This document shows positions 25,337 to 34,318 of a stretch of DNA of 64,000 nt, in pieces. The number at the start of each line of letters is the position of its first letter. Within the stretch, counting starts at the first letter, position 1. This DNA is from Prevotella sp. E15-22 (GTDB taxonomy: Bacteria > Bacteroidota > Bacteroidia > Bacteroidales > Bacteroidaceae): positions 3,038,001 to 3,102,000 of the forward strand of contig NZ_CP096247.1 of the NCBI RefSeq assembly GCF_023204875.1, read 5' to 3'. The translations under genes were made by a program, and so were the position numbers. Under the pieces are notes generated by a model. That model was not told where the DNA came from. It made no database searches and saw only the letters and a list, made by a program, of their open reading frames with translations.

Positions 25337-25367
25337 CTACGCACAAAGAAAGCGTGATGCTCCTTAT

Positions 25368-25557
25368 GCGTTAAGCTGGGGTATGCCTAGGAAAATGGGC
25401 CCCATCCTGTCATATAAGTATGCACCACGCCTATTGCGTCGATGCATTGCTATAATATTGACAGGATGCGAGTATACATATTCCTATACCCACAAATCTC
25501 TATTACTTCAGAGCGTTTCTTATCCCAATTTGTTTCCTAGGCATATTGGCTTAACGC
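25368..25557 (-). ncRNA. Candidate structured RNA (multi-branched) in the leader of the restriction-modification gene
   Basis: Read on the minus strand, nested complementary arms close a region of about 190 nt: P1 GCGTTAAGC / GCTTAACGC, P2 ATGCCTAGGAAA / TTTCCTAGGCAT, then inside a multiloop P3 CAAAT / ATTTG with an inner CTCT / AGAG, P4 GTATA / TATAC, and P5 ATCCTGTCA / TGACAGGAT that continues through ATGCA / TGCAT and ACGC / GCGT. A -7 box TAACTTTG at 25611-25618 (minus) and a small GTTCGG / CCGAAC hairpin precede it, so it could be transcribed toward the methyltransferase gene about 80 bp downstream. No open frame explains the pairing. It could be a regulatory leader, an independent small RNA or a miniature transposable element. 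I recognise no known RNA family. Confidence 0.5.
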
Positions 25558-25610
25558 GAAATAATAGCAAATGCTTCTTAATTTGTTCGGATTTCTCCCC
25601 GAACCAGCTG

Positions 25611-25618
25611 CAAAGTTA
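25611..25618 (-). promoter_or_regulatory. -7 promoter box upstream of the structured region
   Basis: TAACTTTGCAGC on the minus strand matches the Bacteroidota -7 element. No TTTG is found 19-20 bp upstream, so the promoter is only half supported. Confidence 0.4.
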
Positions 25619-25716
25619 CGAAAAAGTTTGGAAAGAGAAGGACTTTAAGAGAATAAAATGAAAAAAATGATGAAAAGAAATGATACGATAAATTTATACA
25701 GAATTTCCCAAAACCC

Positions 25717-25917
25717 CTGGTACCAAGCGGTTGGTACTCACAGTACCAACCCCTCTGGTATTTTCAGTACCAACGCCTCTGGTACTCTCAGTACCAAGGC
25801 TTGGTAGCGTCAGTACCAAGCTTTGGTAGGCACACTACCAAGCTTTGGTAGTCAGGCTACCAAGCCGTGGTAGCGTGGCTACCAACGTATGGTAGTCACG
25901 ATACCAAAATTCGGTAG
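25717..25917. repeat. Tandem palindromic array: nine TACCAA / TTGGTA units at about 22-bp spacing
   Basis: TACCAA occurs at 25721, 25744, 25768, 25792, 25814, 25836, 25858, 25880 and 25902: steps of 23, 24, 24, then five of exactly 22. Each is paired with an inverted GGTAC or TTGGTA (for example TACCAAGCTTTGGTA), so every unit is a small dyad and neighbours can also pair. Units on the left carry GTACCAA, those on the right CTACCAA, with a hybrid in between, which looks like amplification followed by drift. Spacing of two helical turns would put all dyads on one face of DNA. The array starts 13 bp beyond the GH51 stop codon and fills the gap toward the structured RNA promoter. It is not coding (steps are not multiples of three) and not CRISPR (no spacers). 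Confidence 0.9.
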
Positions 25918-25930
25918 TATAATAGGACTA

Positions 25931-28423
25931 TTAGAGTTCGATTACACGGAAGGTGTAGGGAGGAAGCGTGGTGGGCTCGCTGGTCTCGATTTCAACGGCC
26001 TTTGCCTTCTGGTCGTCGATGGCGCCAGTGAACTGCTGACACTTGACGGTGGCAGGCAGGGAGATGCCCTCGACAGAGATGTTCAGGGTTGAAGGCAGGG
26101 CGTTGATGAGTTTCAGATAGCACTTGCCCGTCTTCGAGTTGCGCACAACACTGGCACCCACACGATGAGATAATTGAGAATTGACAATGGATAATTGAGA
26201 ATTCACATACTTGTCGCCACCATAGACAGAGAAGAGACGCTGAATCTCGTAGGCAGGCGTGGTGCGAATATCTGTATTAGAGAAATAAATCATGTCAGGG
26301 TTCCAGTTGGAATGGCCATCCTTACTGAGCATGGGCGCATACGATGTCATCTCGACCACATCGCCATTGCGCTCGATGTCCGTGAGGTAGAGGGCCTCGG
26401 CCAGTGCCGTCTCCACATTGGGGCGCTTCACGTTGGTAGAGGCAGCCCACTCGCCCAGGTAGACCTTCGCCGCCGAGCGGTCGTAATGGTCGTAATAATC
26501 GCGGTTGTGCATAAACCAGCCCGTACTCTCGTAGTAGTGCTCATCGACCATATACTGCAGGTCGGGATGCTTCTTCGTAAAGTCCCAACCCTCCATATAG
26601 TCGGCCGAAGGACTATGGAACGGACCCACCGTGCCACATATCTTAATATCAGGATAGCGCTCGCGGATGGCCTTGCAGAGCATCTCGTAGCGCTCCTCGA
26701 AGACCGTCGAGATGATGTCCTCGTTGCCCAGGCCCAGATATTTCAGGTTGAAAGGCTTGGGATGACCAGCCGCAGCACGCATGCGAGCCCACTCGCTGGT
26801 GGCAGGATCGCCGTTGGCCCACTCGATTAAATGGCAGATTTCATCGATATAGGCCGGCATATCCGCCATGGGGATGCCACCCTGCTGTCCGCCGATGCCC
26901 TCAGCATTATTGGCCGAGTTCTGACAAGGCACGCCAGCCGCAAGGACAGGCAGCGGCTCGGCACCGATATCCTCGCAGAACTGGAAATACTCGAAGAAGC
27001 CCAAACCACGCGTCTGGTGATAGTTCCAGATGTTGAAGTCAGGCATGCGACTCTCGAGCGGACCCACCGTATGGTTCCAGTGATAGATGTTTTCAAGACC
27101 CTGACCATGACTCATACAGCCACCAGGGAAGCGCACGAACTTGGGATGCAGGTCGGCAATGACCTGCGCCAGATCCTTTCGCAAGCCGTTTTTACGGCCC
27201 ATAAAGGTTTCCTGTGGGAAAAGCGACACCATATCGATACCTACGTGGGCTGCTTTCTGGGGGATGATGACCAAACGCGCCTTTTCATCGCTCGCCTTAG
27301 CCTTGAGCACCGTTGAGAACTGCTGCCAGTCGGAAGCATGTGTCTTCAGCTTGCTCTGAGCCAGCACCTGTCCCTTCTGGCCAACCAACTGGATGAGAAA
27401 GTCCTGCTTCTGACCACCTGCAAGGACAAACATGGAAAAGTCATATTTTTTGCCCTTTTCAACGACGATGCCATCCCATCCCTCGTTCCATAGTGTGTCA
27501 GGCCAGATGAGGGCATAATGAGGATTATTAGGATGCAACGGGTGCTCAGTAGCTATCTCTATTGGTTTTGATGAGTGCCAAGCCGTGGTGGCATTCCAGC
27601 CACGATGGTCCCTCGAGGAATATTCGAAGTCGCGGTTCTGAATCAGTTCGGCATAAAGACCACCATCGGCCGCATAACTGATATCCTCGAAGAAGATGCC
27701 AATGAGTTTGTCGCTGATATTTTTCTCCTGCTGAGGAAGAACCGTCAGTGTGGCGTTAATCACCGATGGAATCGATAATTTTTGCGCATCATCGTGCATG
27801 CGCTCGCCAGTCAAAGCACCCTTTTGGGCCTGCAGGCGTGCATCCTGCCGCACCACCTGCAACTCGGCATCAGAGATAGAAAAGATCTGGCCGATGCGCT
27901 GCTCGCCCTTGATAATGACCGTGTCACGCTGCCACAATCTGGCATCAGCATTAACGACCTCATCACCGATGAAATGGCGGAATTCTGCATCAGCATTGAC
28001 ACGATGCACGGCACCATCAGCCGACTGATAATATACTTGGAAGGCATTGCCGACCGACTGAACCACAGGCTTGAGGCACTGGGGCGAAGAAACGCGAGGA
28101 TAGTCCTGCGGACGCCACGTCACAAGGTCGCGGCTATAGGCTGCTGCAAAGAGCGGTGAGCGGTCGTTCACCTGAAACACCAGTCGCCACGAGCCATCAG
28201 TGGCACGACAGAGGGAGGGGTGATACATTTTCTTCTCGACACCCCACGTGCCATAGTCGGACGAGCACAACTGACGGAGATCGGTCCATGCGTTGTCCTC
28301 GAAGACAGCCATGTGCAGGCCGCCGCCAGGATTGGGTGAATAGAAGAAAACCTTTTGCTGGGCGTTGGCACTCACACAGGCCAACGAGACTGCTACGGAA
28401 AACAGTATAGTTCTTAGTTTCAT
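25931..28423 (-). CDS. GH51 alpha-L-arabinofuranosidase with N-terminal propeller-like extension
   Basis: The 830-residue secreted protein has a signal peptide ending near ANAQ. Residues about 25-215 form an extra module with propeller-like text (MYHPSLCRATDGSWRLVFQV, FAAAYSRDLVTWRPQDYPR) that resembles GH43-type blades without obvious catalytic residues. A GH51 entry follows (DKLIGIFFEDISYAADGGLYAELIQNRDFE), interrupted by a CBM4/9-like insert about 285-405, then the TIM barrel with KFVRFPGGC, LGLGNEDI (Glu568, acid/base) and VYLGEWA (Glu658, nucleophile). A beta-sandwich ends the protein. It releases arabinose from arabinan or arabinoxylan side chains. Near residue 750 two copies of NSQLS are encoded by 7-base repeats. 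A -7 box TATCTTTG is at 28453-28460 (minus). Confidence 0.93.
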   Translation of the reverse strand: MKLRTILFSVAVSLACVSANAQQKVFFYSPNPGGGLHMAVFEDNAWTDLRQLCSSDYGTWGVEKKMYHPSLCRATDGSWRLVFQVNDRSPLFAAAYSRDLVTWRPQDYPRVSSPQCLKPVVQSVGNAFQVYYQSADGAVHRVNADAEFRHFIGDEVVNADARLWQRDTVIIKGEQRIGQIFSISDAELQVVRQDARLQAQKGALTGERMHDDAQKLSIPSVINATLTVLPQQEKNISDKLIGIFFEDISYAADGGLYAELIQNRDFEYSSRDHRGWNATTAWHSSKPIEIATEHPLHPNNPHYALIWPDTLWNEGWDGIVVEKGKKYDFSMFVLAGGQKQDFLIQLVGQKGQVLAQSKLKTHASDWQQFSTVLKAKASDEKARLVIIPQKAAHVGIDMVSLFPQETFMGRKNGLRKDLAQVIADLHPKFVRFPGGCMSHGQGLENIYHWNHTVGPLESRMPDFNIWNYHQTRGLGFFEYFQFCEDIGAEPLPVLAAGVPCQNSANNAEGIGGQQGGIPMADMPAYIDEICHLIEWANGDPATSEWARMRAAAGHPKPFNLKYLGLGNEDIISTVFEERYEMLCKAIRERYPDIKICGTVGPFHSPSADYMEGWDFTKKHPDLQYMVDEHYYESTGWFMHNRDYYDHYDRSAAKVYLGEWAASTNVKRPNVETALAEALYLTDIERNGDVVEMTSYAPMLSKDGHSNWNPDMIYFSNTDIRTTPAYEIQRLFSVYGGDKYVNSQLSIVNSQLSHRVGASVVRNSKTGKCYLKLINALPSTLNISVEGISLPATVKCQQFTGAIDDQKAKAVEIETSEPTTLPPYTFRVIEL
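26168..26206 (-). repeat. 7-bp repeats inside the GH51 coding region
   Basis: The plus strand reads GATAATT, GAGAATT, GACAATG, GATAATT, GAGAATT: five 7-base units. In the minus-strand frame they encode NSQLSIVNSQLS, a 7-residue near-repeat, so the element was absorbed in frame (three units make 21 bp). Confidence 0.75.
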
Positions 28424-28592
28424 ACGATTTAGTTTTGTAAGTTTTTATGGTGCAAAGATAATGATTTATAAGCAGATGGCCACAGCGGTTTAAGCAATTT
28501 TAACTTATAACGCATTCCACTATTGAAAAAAATTGTATACCTTTGCACCGAATTCATATATATTATTGTACACGCGCAACAAGAACATAGCT

Positions 28593-30812
28593 ATGAAAAA
28601 GTACCTCAAATATAGTTTAGCATTCCTGATAGCAGCCCTTTTTGCAGGCTGTTCGCACGACGTGGTGTTTACAGAGCCATCGAACGAAGAGGCCCTTCAG
28701 AACGCCGCCGAGAGACTGGGTGTAGAGATAGACCCCAACCAGAAATGGAACTTGGCCACCGCTATCCAGGCCAACGTGTCCGTTAACCTGGGACTGGATC
28801 AGGAATACACACTGGTGATCTACGACAAGAACCCATTGTTCAACGACGATGTGCACTACTATGCCAAGACCATGGTGACAGAAGGCGACACTGCCCGACT
28901 GAACCTGGACATGCCTACGGCCGACAGCGTGCTCTATGCAGCCGTGTTCGACAGTAAGTATCGCCGCATTGTGCAGAGTGCCTATGTGGAGGACAGCGTC
29001 TTCAACATCAGCTTTGGAGGCAAGCAGGAGGAACCTGCCGCAGAAGCCCGCTCGTGGAATCGCGCCTCTGAGACCGACGACGATGCCGCTCCCTATGCCA
29101 AGACACTGAACGACTACCTGAACCCCTTCTATACGAAGGTGAACAGTTGGGACCAGGTGCCCACGGTGGATCAGATTAGTCTGGAGCAGATGAAGAACTA
29201 CACCATCATTGACGACGACATCGTAGGCTCGAAGTTCCAGGGCCGCAGTCTGCAGAACCCCACTTACAACCGGCAGGGACAGCCAGAATACTATGGCGAC
29301 ATGAGACACTATCGCGTGCCTGCCAATGTAGAACTGAGACAGATATTCAATACCAATGGCTACAATGGTGTGGTGAACGGCCTGGTGGTCTATATCGAGG
29401 GCAAGGTACACCTGGTAGGCAATAGTCTGAACGACATCACGCTGGTGGTGGCCGACGGTGGCGAGATTATCCTTGATACCGACGAGAACCACTTCAGCAA
29501 CCAAGGCAGATTCGTGGTTTGTCCTGGCGGCAAGATCACAGGCAAAAACGGTGCTGTGTTCAATGTGAACAATGGTGGCTGGTGCTATAACGCAGGTACC
29601 ATCGACTATAACGGCACACTGAACCTGAACGGCTCGCGTTTCTATAACAACAACATTGTGAACGTGGATGTGCTGATGGGCACCACCCAGGGCACGCACT
29701 TCACCAACTTCGGACATATCACCGCCCGTACCAATGCCATGCAGGCCGATGCCTACAACCAAGACATTGTGAACGGCTGTTATATGAAGTTTACAGAGAA
29801 CTCTGGCGTGGGTGGACTCATCATGCTGAAGAACAGTCGATTGGATGTGGGTGGCCAGCTCTATATCACAGGCAACGGTCTTTATGGCGGTTTTCTCAAC
29901 GAGCTCCATCACCTCAGCATGATCACGGCTGGCTCTATCAAGGCCAACGGTGCCACCATCTATGGCCCCAGAAACTATAACGAGTTTGCCGTGGTGAAGG
30001 TGGGCAGCGTGTTTGCCAACAACGACACTGACCTGCAGACCGCCTACAACCTGTATATGGACTGGAATCCCAGCAACTTCTACTACCATTACGGAGCGAA
30101 GATTGACAACAGCAACACCTATATGCGTGGCCTGGTGTACAGGATATCGAAGTGGACCAACGAGGATAACTCAACCTTCACTATCCCTCGCGGCGACTGT
30201 ACTGGCACAGGCTATCACGACACAAGCTCTGTTCCCTCGCAAGACATCCCTGGCGAGCCTGCCGTATGGACCTACGCCTTTGAGGATACACCCTTGGGCG
30301 ACTACGACATGAACGACGTGGTGATCAGAGTGAACGAGAATGCTGAGGACGAGAATGTGCTCGACGTGACCCTCTGCGCCACTGGTGCTGCCTTCAACCT
30401 GAATGTCTATCTGGACGACAAGATGCTGTTTGCCGGCGGCGGCAAGGAAGTGCATCGCATCTTCGGCCATCAGGGCGGCGTGTTCATCAACACGGTGAAC
30501 AACGGCATCAAGGAGGAGTTTGTGACCACAACCATCACCAAGCCAGCCAACTTCTCGTACGAGACGGCCGACTTCTGGATTAAGACGCCTTATATGGAGG
30601 TGCACGTGGCCAAGCAGGGACAGGATCCTCACGGCATCGTGGTGCCAGGCAAATGGCGCTGGCCGCGCGAGGCACACAGCATCAAGGATGCCTATCCCAA
30701 CTTCATTGAGTTTGCCAAGGATGCCTCTACCACCGATGAAACCGTGAGAAAATGGTATCAGACAACCCAGACAAACCCCGTTGAGGACGAGATCTACAAG
30801 CCAGAAAACTAA
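28593..30812 (+). CDS. LruC/DUF4842-domain lipoprotein, large
   Basis: The ATG at 28593 is chosen because it gives a proper lipoprotein signal (LFAGC, Cys20); the upstream in-frame ATG at 28533 lies over the -7 box TACCTTTG (28538-28545). The 739-residue protein has an N-terminal stretch NAAERLGVEIDPNQKWNLATA, seen also in LruC2/LruC3 in related wording, then a long Asn/Gly-rich region (about 270-530) with repeated short strands (FNVNNGGWCYNAGTIDYNGT) that looks like a beta-helix. The C-terminal LruC domain starts WTYAFEDTPLGDYDMNDVVIRV. Function unknown; surface-exposed structure likely. It converges with the next LruC gene at a shared terminator. Confidence 0.82.
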   Translation: MKKYLKYSLAFLIAALFAGCSHDVVFTEPSNEEALQNAAERLGVEIDPNQKWNLATAIQANVSVNLGLDQEYTLVIYDKNPLFNDDVHYYAKTMVTEGDTARLNLDMPTADSVLYAAVFDSKYRRIVQSAYVEDSVFNISFGGKQEEPAAEARSWNRASETDDDAAPYAKTLNDYLNPFYTKVNSWDQVPTVDQISLEQMKNYTIIDDDIVGSKFQGRSLQNPTYNRQGQPEYYGDMRHYRVPANVELRQIFNTNGYNGVVNGLVVYIEGKVHLVGNSLNDITLVVADGGEIILDTDENHFSNQGRFVVCPGGKITGKNGAVFNVNNGGWCYNAGTIDYNGTLNLNGSRFYNNNIVNVDVLMGTTQGTHFTNFGHITARTNAMQADAYNQDIVNGCYMKFTENSGVGGLIMLKNSRLDVGGQLYITGNGLYGGFLNELHHLSMITAGSIKANGATIYGPRNYNEFAVVKVGSVFANNDTDLQTAYNLYMDWNPSNFYYHYGAKIDNSNTYMRGLVYRISKWTNEDNSTFTIPRGDCTGTGYHDTSSVPSQDIPGEPAVWTYAFEDTPLGDYDMNDVVIRVNENAEDENVLDVTLCATGAAFNLNVYLDDKMLFAGGGKEVHRIFGHQGGVFINTVNNGIKEEFVTTTITKPANFSYETADFWIKTPYMEVHVAKQGQDPHGIVVPGKWRWPREAHSIKDAYPNFIEFAKDASTTDETVRKWYQTTQTNPVEDEIYKPEN

Positions 30813-30830
30813 GAGAACTAACATAAAGAA

Positions 30831-30870
30831 AGAGGCCGTTTCCTGCGAAGAAACGGCCTCTTTTTATATT
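30831..30870 (+). terminator. Rho-independent terminator between convergent LruC genes
   Basis: A perfect 12-bp stem AGAGGCCGTTTC / GAAACGGCCTCT (30831-30842, 30850-30861), 7-nt loop and T5. The 3' end of the opposing LruC gene lies 11 bp further. Confidence 0.92.
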
Positions 30871-30880
30871 TCCCCCGTAC

Positions 30881-32155
30881 TTAATACACCTGCGGTTTGG
30901 TGGCATTCTCGTAGAGCCACCAGTCTTTCGAGCTATTACGATTGCGCCCCCACTGACCAAAGGAGTGATTACGACGGCTATAGGCACCTGATATCTCGCC
31001 ATCGCGATACATGCCCAACGTGATGCCCTCGACAGGGTAATGGAACGTGGCATCTGGAATCATCAGTGCCCAGGGCACACGGTCGTCCATACCGCCAGAG
31101 CCTGTGGTATAGTGCCACAAGGCCTCGTCGTACTTATGCATATAGGTGTGCACCTCGACACACATACCGTTGTTGGCCACGATGATAAAAGGGTCGATAT
31201 CGGCCAGCGACAGATAATAGGCATTGATGGACGACTTGAGATGGAGGTCGTAAGTACGGGTGACGGTGGGCACAACGGCTGCCTCGTCCTCGATCTCGTA
31301 TTTCAGGGTATTATAGCGCAGGCGCACCACCTGACCCATCGACTCCTCAGGCTTCAAGCTCCAGTGGGCATCCTCGAAGAGGTTGATGACAGCCGAGCCG
31401 TCAAGACCGCTGCTCACCACCTCATCGTCAGAGATGAAATAACGACTGGTGGCATAGTTCTCGTCGAAGCGAGAGCCCTCCTCTATTGTCACATCGTGCA
31501 CATCATCCCTGTTGATATGCGGCAGACGGATGGCAGCGCCAATCTGCTGGGCAGAACCAACGGCAGCCAGTGTGACTTGAACAGCCAGGGTGCTGTCGTT
31601 GACGGCATGCTGCGAGATACGAAGCACCACATCATTGAAATCGAAATCGCCAGGGAAGGGATAATCCTCTTCAAAAAGATAGGTAAACGTCTGATAGATA
31701 GGCTGATGGAGTTCTCCGTCGTTAATCACCCTACTACCGCCTATCGTCACATCAACAGCATTGTCGACAGGCACCACATAATATCGGCCCTCACCGTTTA
31801 CGGCAGCTACATAGAGGGTGGGCATCACATTGGGCACCTTGAAGGTGGGGCGAACCACCTGACCCGTCTTACAGGGGCGCTCGGCCAGCACCTCGACACC
31901 CTCGCTGATATAGGGGTTACCATTCAGTATCTGCACTTTCTGTATGTCCTGGTCGGCAATCTTCACACGGATGGTCAACGCCTTGTCTTGCAGCAGGTCC
32001 CACGTATGATAGCTGTCGATGGAATCGATGGGATAGTTGGCCTGAATAATCTGGCGCCACTGCTCGTTGCTCATCTCCATATGGCGACAAGACGACAGCA
32101 GAAAGGGGGCCGTCAGCAACACTATTCCACAAAAAATCTTGATGATATTCTTCAT
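30881..32155 (-). CDS. LruC/DUF4842-domain lipoprotein, short form
   Basis: This 424-residue lipoprotein (LLSSC, Cys23) lacks the long repeat region of its two neighbours. After an N-terminal segment with SYHTWDLLQDKALTIRVKIAD, resembling the matching part of the first LruC protein, comes the signature EEDYPFPGDFDFNDVVLRIS and a long LruC domain (VTLAAVGSAQQIGAAIRLP) to near the end. The acidic DFDFND motif suggests calcium binding, which is inferred. It is divergent from the third LruC gene across 187 bp. Confidence 0.82.
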   Translation of the reverse strand: MKNIIKIFCGIVLLTAPFLLSSCRHMEMSNEQWRQIIQANYPIDSIDSYHTWDLLQDKALTIRVKIADQDIQKVQILNGNPYISEGVEVLAERPCKTGQVVRPTFKVPNVMPTLYVAAVNGEGRYYVVPVDNAVDVTIGGSRVINDGELHQPIYQTFTYLFEEDYPFPGDFDFNDVVLRISQHAVNDSTLAVQVTLAAVGSAQQIGAAIRLPHINRDDVHDVTIEEGSRFDENYATSRYFISDDEVVSSGLDGSAVINLFEDAHWSLKPEESMGQVVRLRYNTLKYEIEDEAAVVPTVTRTYDLHLKSSINAYYLSLADIDPFIIVANNGMCVEVHTYMHKYDEALWHYTTGSGGMDDRVPWALMIPDATFHYPVEGITLGMYRDGEISGAYSRRNHSFGQWGRNRNSSKDWWLYENATKPQVY

Positions 32156-32292
32156 GACATTTCTTCCAATTTGTTGGCGAAATTACAAAAAAACAATCGT
32201 TCGCACCGCATGAAATACGGTTTTTTATTGAAGTATCTGTCGTTTTTTAGTCTTTTTAACGATTTACACAAGCCCACCACGACTTTTTTGCT

Positions 32293-32300
32293 TACCTTTG
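32293..32300 (+). promoter_or_regulatory. -7 box of the third LruC gene
   Basis: TACCTTTG at 32293-32300, about 43 bp before the chosen ATG. No convincing -33 box at 19-20 bp. Confidence 0.45.
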
Positions 32301-32342
32301 CAACGAGAATCTAGATAACATATTTTGCGCAAAAAAAAGAAG

Positions 32343-34274
32343 ATGATAAAGATGAAGAATTTGTATTTGTTAGGAACGGCTGCGATGATGATAGCCATGG
32401 GGCTTACGAGCTGTTCTCATGATTTTGAAGGAACTAATCTAAGCCAGGTAGAACTCAATTATCGCACCAGTTTCGTTAACACATTCGGCGTTCCCGCCGC
32501 CGATCAGGACTGGGGTTTTGGCGCAGAGACAGCCAACGCCCGCAGAACGCGTGCCATCCAGCCCACGTTCAATTTCCCTGAGGACGCCCCCGCCAGCAAA
32601 TTTCTGGCCGACGTGCCTGCCGGCGTGGAGAAGCTGACACAGAACGTGGCTCGTGCCAACAACTATATTGATGAGACATGGCAGGGCGACCTGAACATCT
32701 GGGGCGGTGCCACTGCCGAGGGCAATTGGCAGGACCGTTCGGGCGGTGTGCTCTATATCAAGGGTAACTGCGACTTCTCGAACCGCAGTTTCTATTTTGA
32801 CGGCCACTCTGAGCTGTATCTGGTCGAGGGTGCTACCCTGACGCTGAACGCCAGTAATGCCGCCAACCTGCAGACATACACGAACATCTATATGGCACCC
32901 AACTCGAAGATTGTGACGCCTGGCGAGCTGAAGCTGAACAACGGTCTGCACATCTTCAACCACGGCACTATCGAGGCCAACAAGCTCTCGACCAACAGCG
33001 ACAGCTGGCTGGTGAACACGGGTCTGGTGAAAGTCACCACGAAGATCTCTGTAGAGAACGACTACTCGGTGGTTGAGAACAATGGCATTATCACGGCTGC
33101 CGACCTGAACACAGCAGGAACGGGTAAGTTCGAGAACAACGATTCTGTACGCATCACAGGAACAACCTTCGTGAACAGCAACAACAACACATGGGTGAAC
33201 AACGGCCATTATCATACGGGCAACTTCATCTATAACGCTGCCAGCGACGAGGTGATCAACAACTGTTTCCTGACGGTGGACGAGGACTTCAATATCAACC
33301 TGGGTGACAACCCTGGCAACGGCAACTTCAAGATGGATGCCGGCTCGAGCGTGCTGACGAAGAACTTCAACGGCGGCGGCAACTGGGCGAAGCAATACTC
33401 CACAGGTTGGAGCGCCTTTAACGGTGGACCGTTCTTCGTCTATATGGGCGAGAACTCAGTGTTTAAGGTGACAGAGACCTGCACCATGAACGCCACCAAG
33501 GCCTACTACGGCTTCTATGGCCCTGAGACAGGCGGCTATGCCGTGCTGGATGCCAAGAACATTGTGAAGGGGGCCCAGAATCAGGGCTACGAGGTGACCT
33601 ACGGCGGCAACCTGTATGTCAACGCTGAGACCCACTTTGGCAACGGCTATTCTGGCCAGTATCCCTATATCGACTTCTCAGGCAACGCCAAAATTTATGC
33701 GCCTGGCTTTGAGGACGGCAAGCCCGCCATCACCATCAAGCCCACACGCTGCTGTCTTGGTTTTGCCGGCAGCGGTAGCATTGAGCCAGAGCCTGACCTC
33801 GACCTGACGCCCGATGTTCGTATCATCGCCGAGGACTTGAGTGCTTCGGAGTCGTCGGACTTCGATTTCAACGACGTGGTGTTTGACGTGACTTACACCT
33901 CGAACACAACGGCCATTATCACCCTGCAGGCCGCTGGTGGTACACTGCCCCTCACCGTTGCCGGTCAGGAGGTTCACCAGTTGTTTGGCGTAGGCACAAG
34001 CGTGATGGTCAACACCTACGAAAATCGCAAGAGCGAGAAGACACCAGTATCGTTTGACATCACTGGTATCGACAGGACACAAAGAGGCCGTGACATCCAG
34101 ATTATGGTCAAGAAGAACGACCAATGGTATCCACTCGAGGCACATGCTGGCGTGCCCGCCGCAAAGATTGCGGTGAAGCCCACCTACGAATGGTGCGATG
34201 AGTTCGAGTCTATCGAGGTGAGATACCCGAAGTTCAAGGATTGGGTTCATAACAAGGATGTTATCTGGTATTAA
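32343..34274 (+). CDS. LruC/DUF4842-domain lipoprotein with Asn/Gly-rich beta-helix-like region
   Basis: The TTG-initiated longer frame from 32325 is less likely; ATG codons at 32343 and 32352 both give a lipoprotein signal (GLTSC). About 643 residues. The N-terminus carries NTFGVPAADQDWGFG, then a long region of short strands (LNNGLHIFNHGTIEANKLST, GIITAADLNTAGTGKFENND) like a right-handed beta-helix, and the C-terminal LruC signature SESSDFDFNDVVFDVTY. It is built like the first LruC protein, and the two flank the short form, suggesting duplication. A terminator follows at 34319. Confidence 0.82.
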   Translation: MIKMKNLYLLGTAAMMIAMGLTSCSHDFEGTNLSQVELNYRTSFVNTFGVPAADQDWGFGAETANARRTRAIQPTFNFPEDAPASKFLADVPAGVEKLTQNVARANNYIDETWQGDLNIWGGATAEGNWQDRSGGVLYIKGNCDFSNRSFYFDGHSELYLVEGATLTLNASNAANLQTYTNIYMAPNSKIVTPGELKLNNGLHIFNHGTIEANKLSTNSDSWLVNTGLVKVTTKISVENDYSVVENNGIITAADLNTAGTGKFENNDSVRITGTTFVNSNNNTWVNNGHYHTGNFIYNAASDEVINNCFLTVDEDFNINLGDNPGNGNFKMDAGSSVLTKNFNGGGNWAKQYSTGWSAFNGGPFFVYMGENSVFKVTETCTMNATKAYYGFYGPETGGYAVLDAKNIVKGAQNQGYEVTYGGNLYVNAETHFGNGYSGQYPYIDFSGNAKIYAPGFEDGKPAITIKPTRCCLGFAGSGSIEPEPDLDLTPDVRIIAEDLSASESSDFDFNDVVFDVTYTSNTTAIITLQAAGGTLPLTVAGQEVHQLFGVGTSVMVNTYENRKSEKTPVSFDITGIDRTQRGRDIQIMVKKNDQWYPLEAHAGVPAAKIAVKPTYEWCDEFESIEVRYPKFKDWVHNKDVIWY

Positions 34275-34318
34275 GATACGCATTGTTTAAGAGAATTTTT
34301 TAATTTTTTTCATTTTGG

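Noticed and set aside
25368..25557. Retron msr-msd RNA
   Set aside because: The outer arms, short hairpins and a longer inner hairpin resemble retron layout, but no reverse transcriptase (no YADD-type protein) is encoded anywhere in the window; the next gene is a methyltransferase.
25291..25557. Invertible (phase-variable) promoter
   Set aside because: Inverted arms and a promoter box are present, but the inner segment of the first pair is only 20 bp, the second pair is interrupted and no invertase lies next to it; the xerD-type gene is more than 30 kb away. Long reads could still test this.
25383..25661. Plus-strand open frame of 92 codons in the structured region
   Set aside because: No ribosome site, no similarity that I recognise, and the frame runs through the inverted arms; it is better explained as non-coding.
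25717..25917. CRISPR array
   Set aside because: Units are contiguous palindromes about 22 bp apart without unique 30-40-bp spacers, and there are no cas genes.
31040..32314. Plus-strand open frame opposite the short LruC gene
   Set aside because: It is His/Ile-rich reversed coding text, and the minus-strand lipoprotein with the DFDFNDVV motif explains the region.
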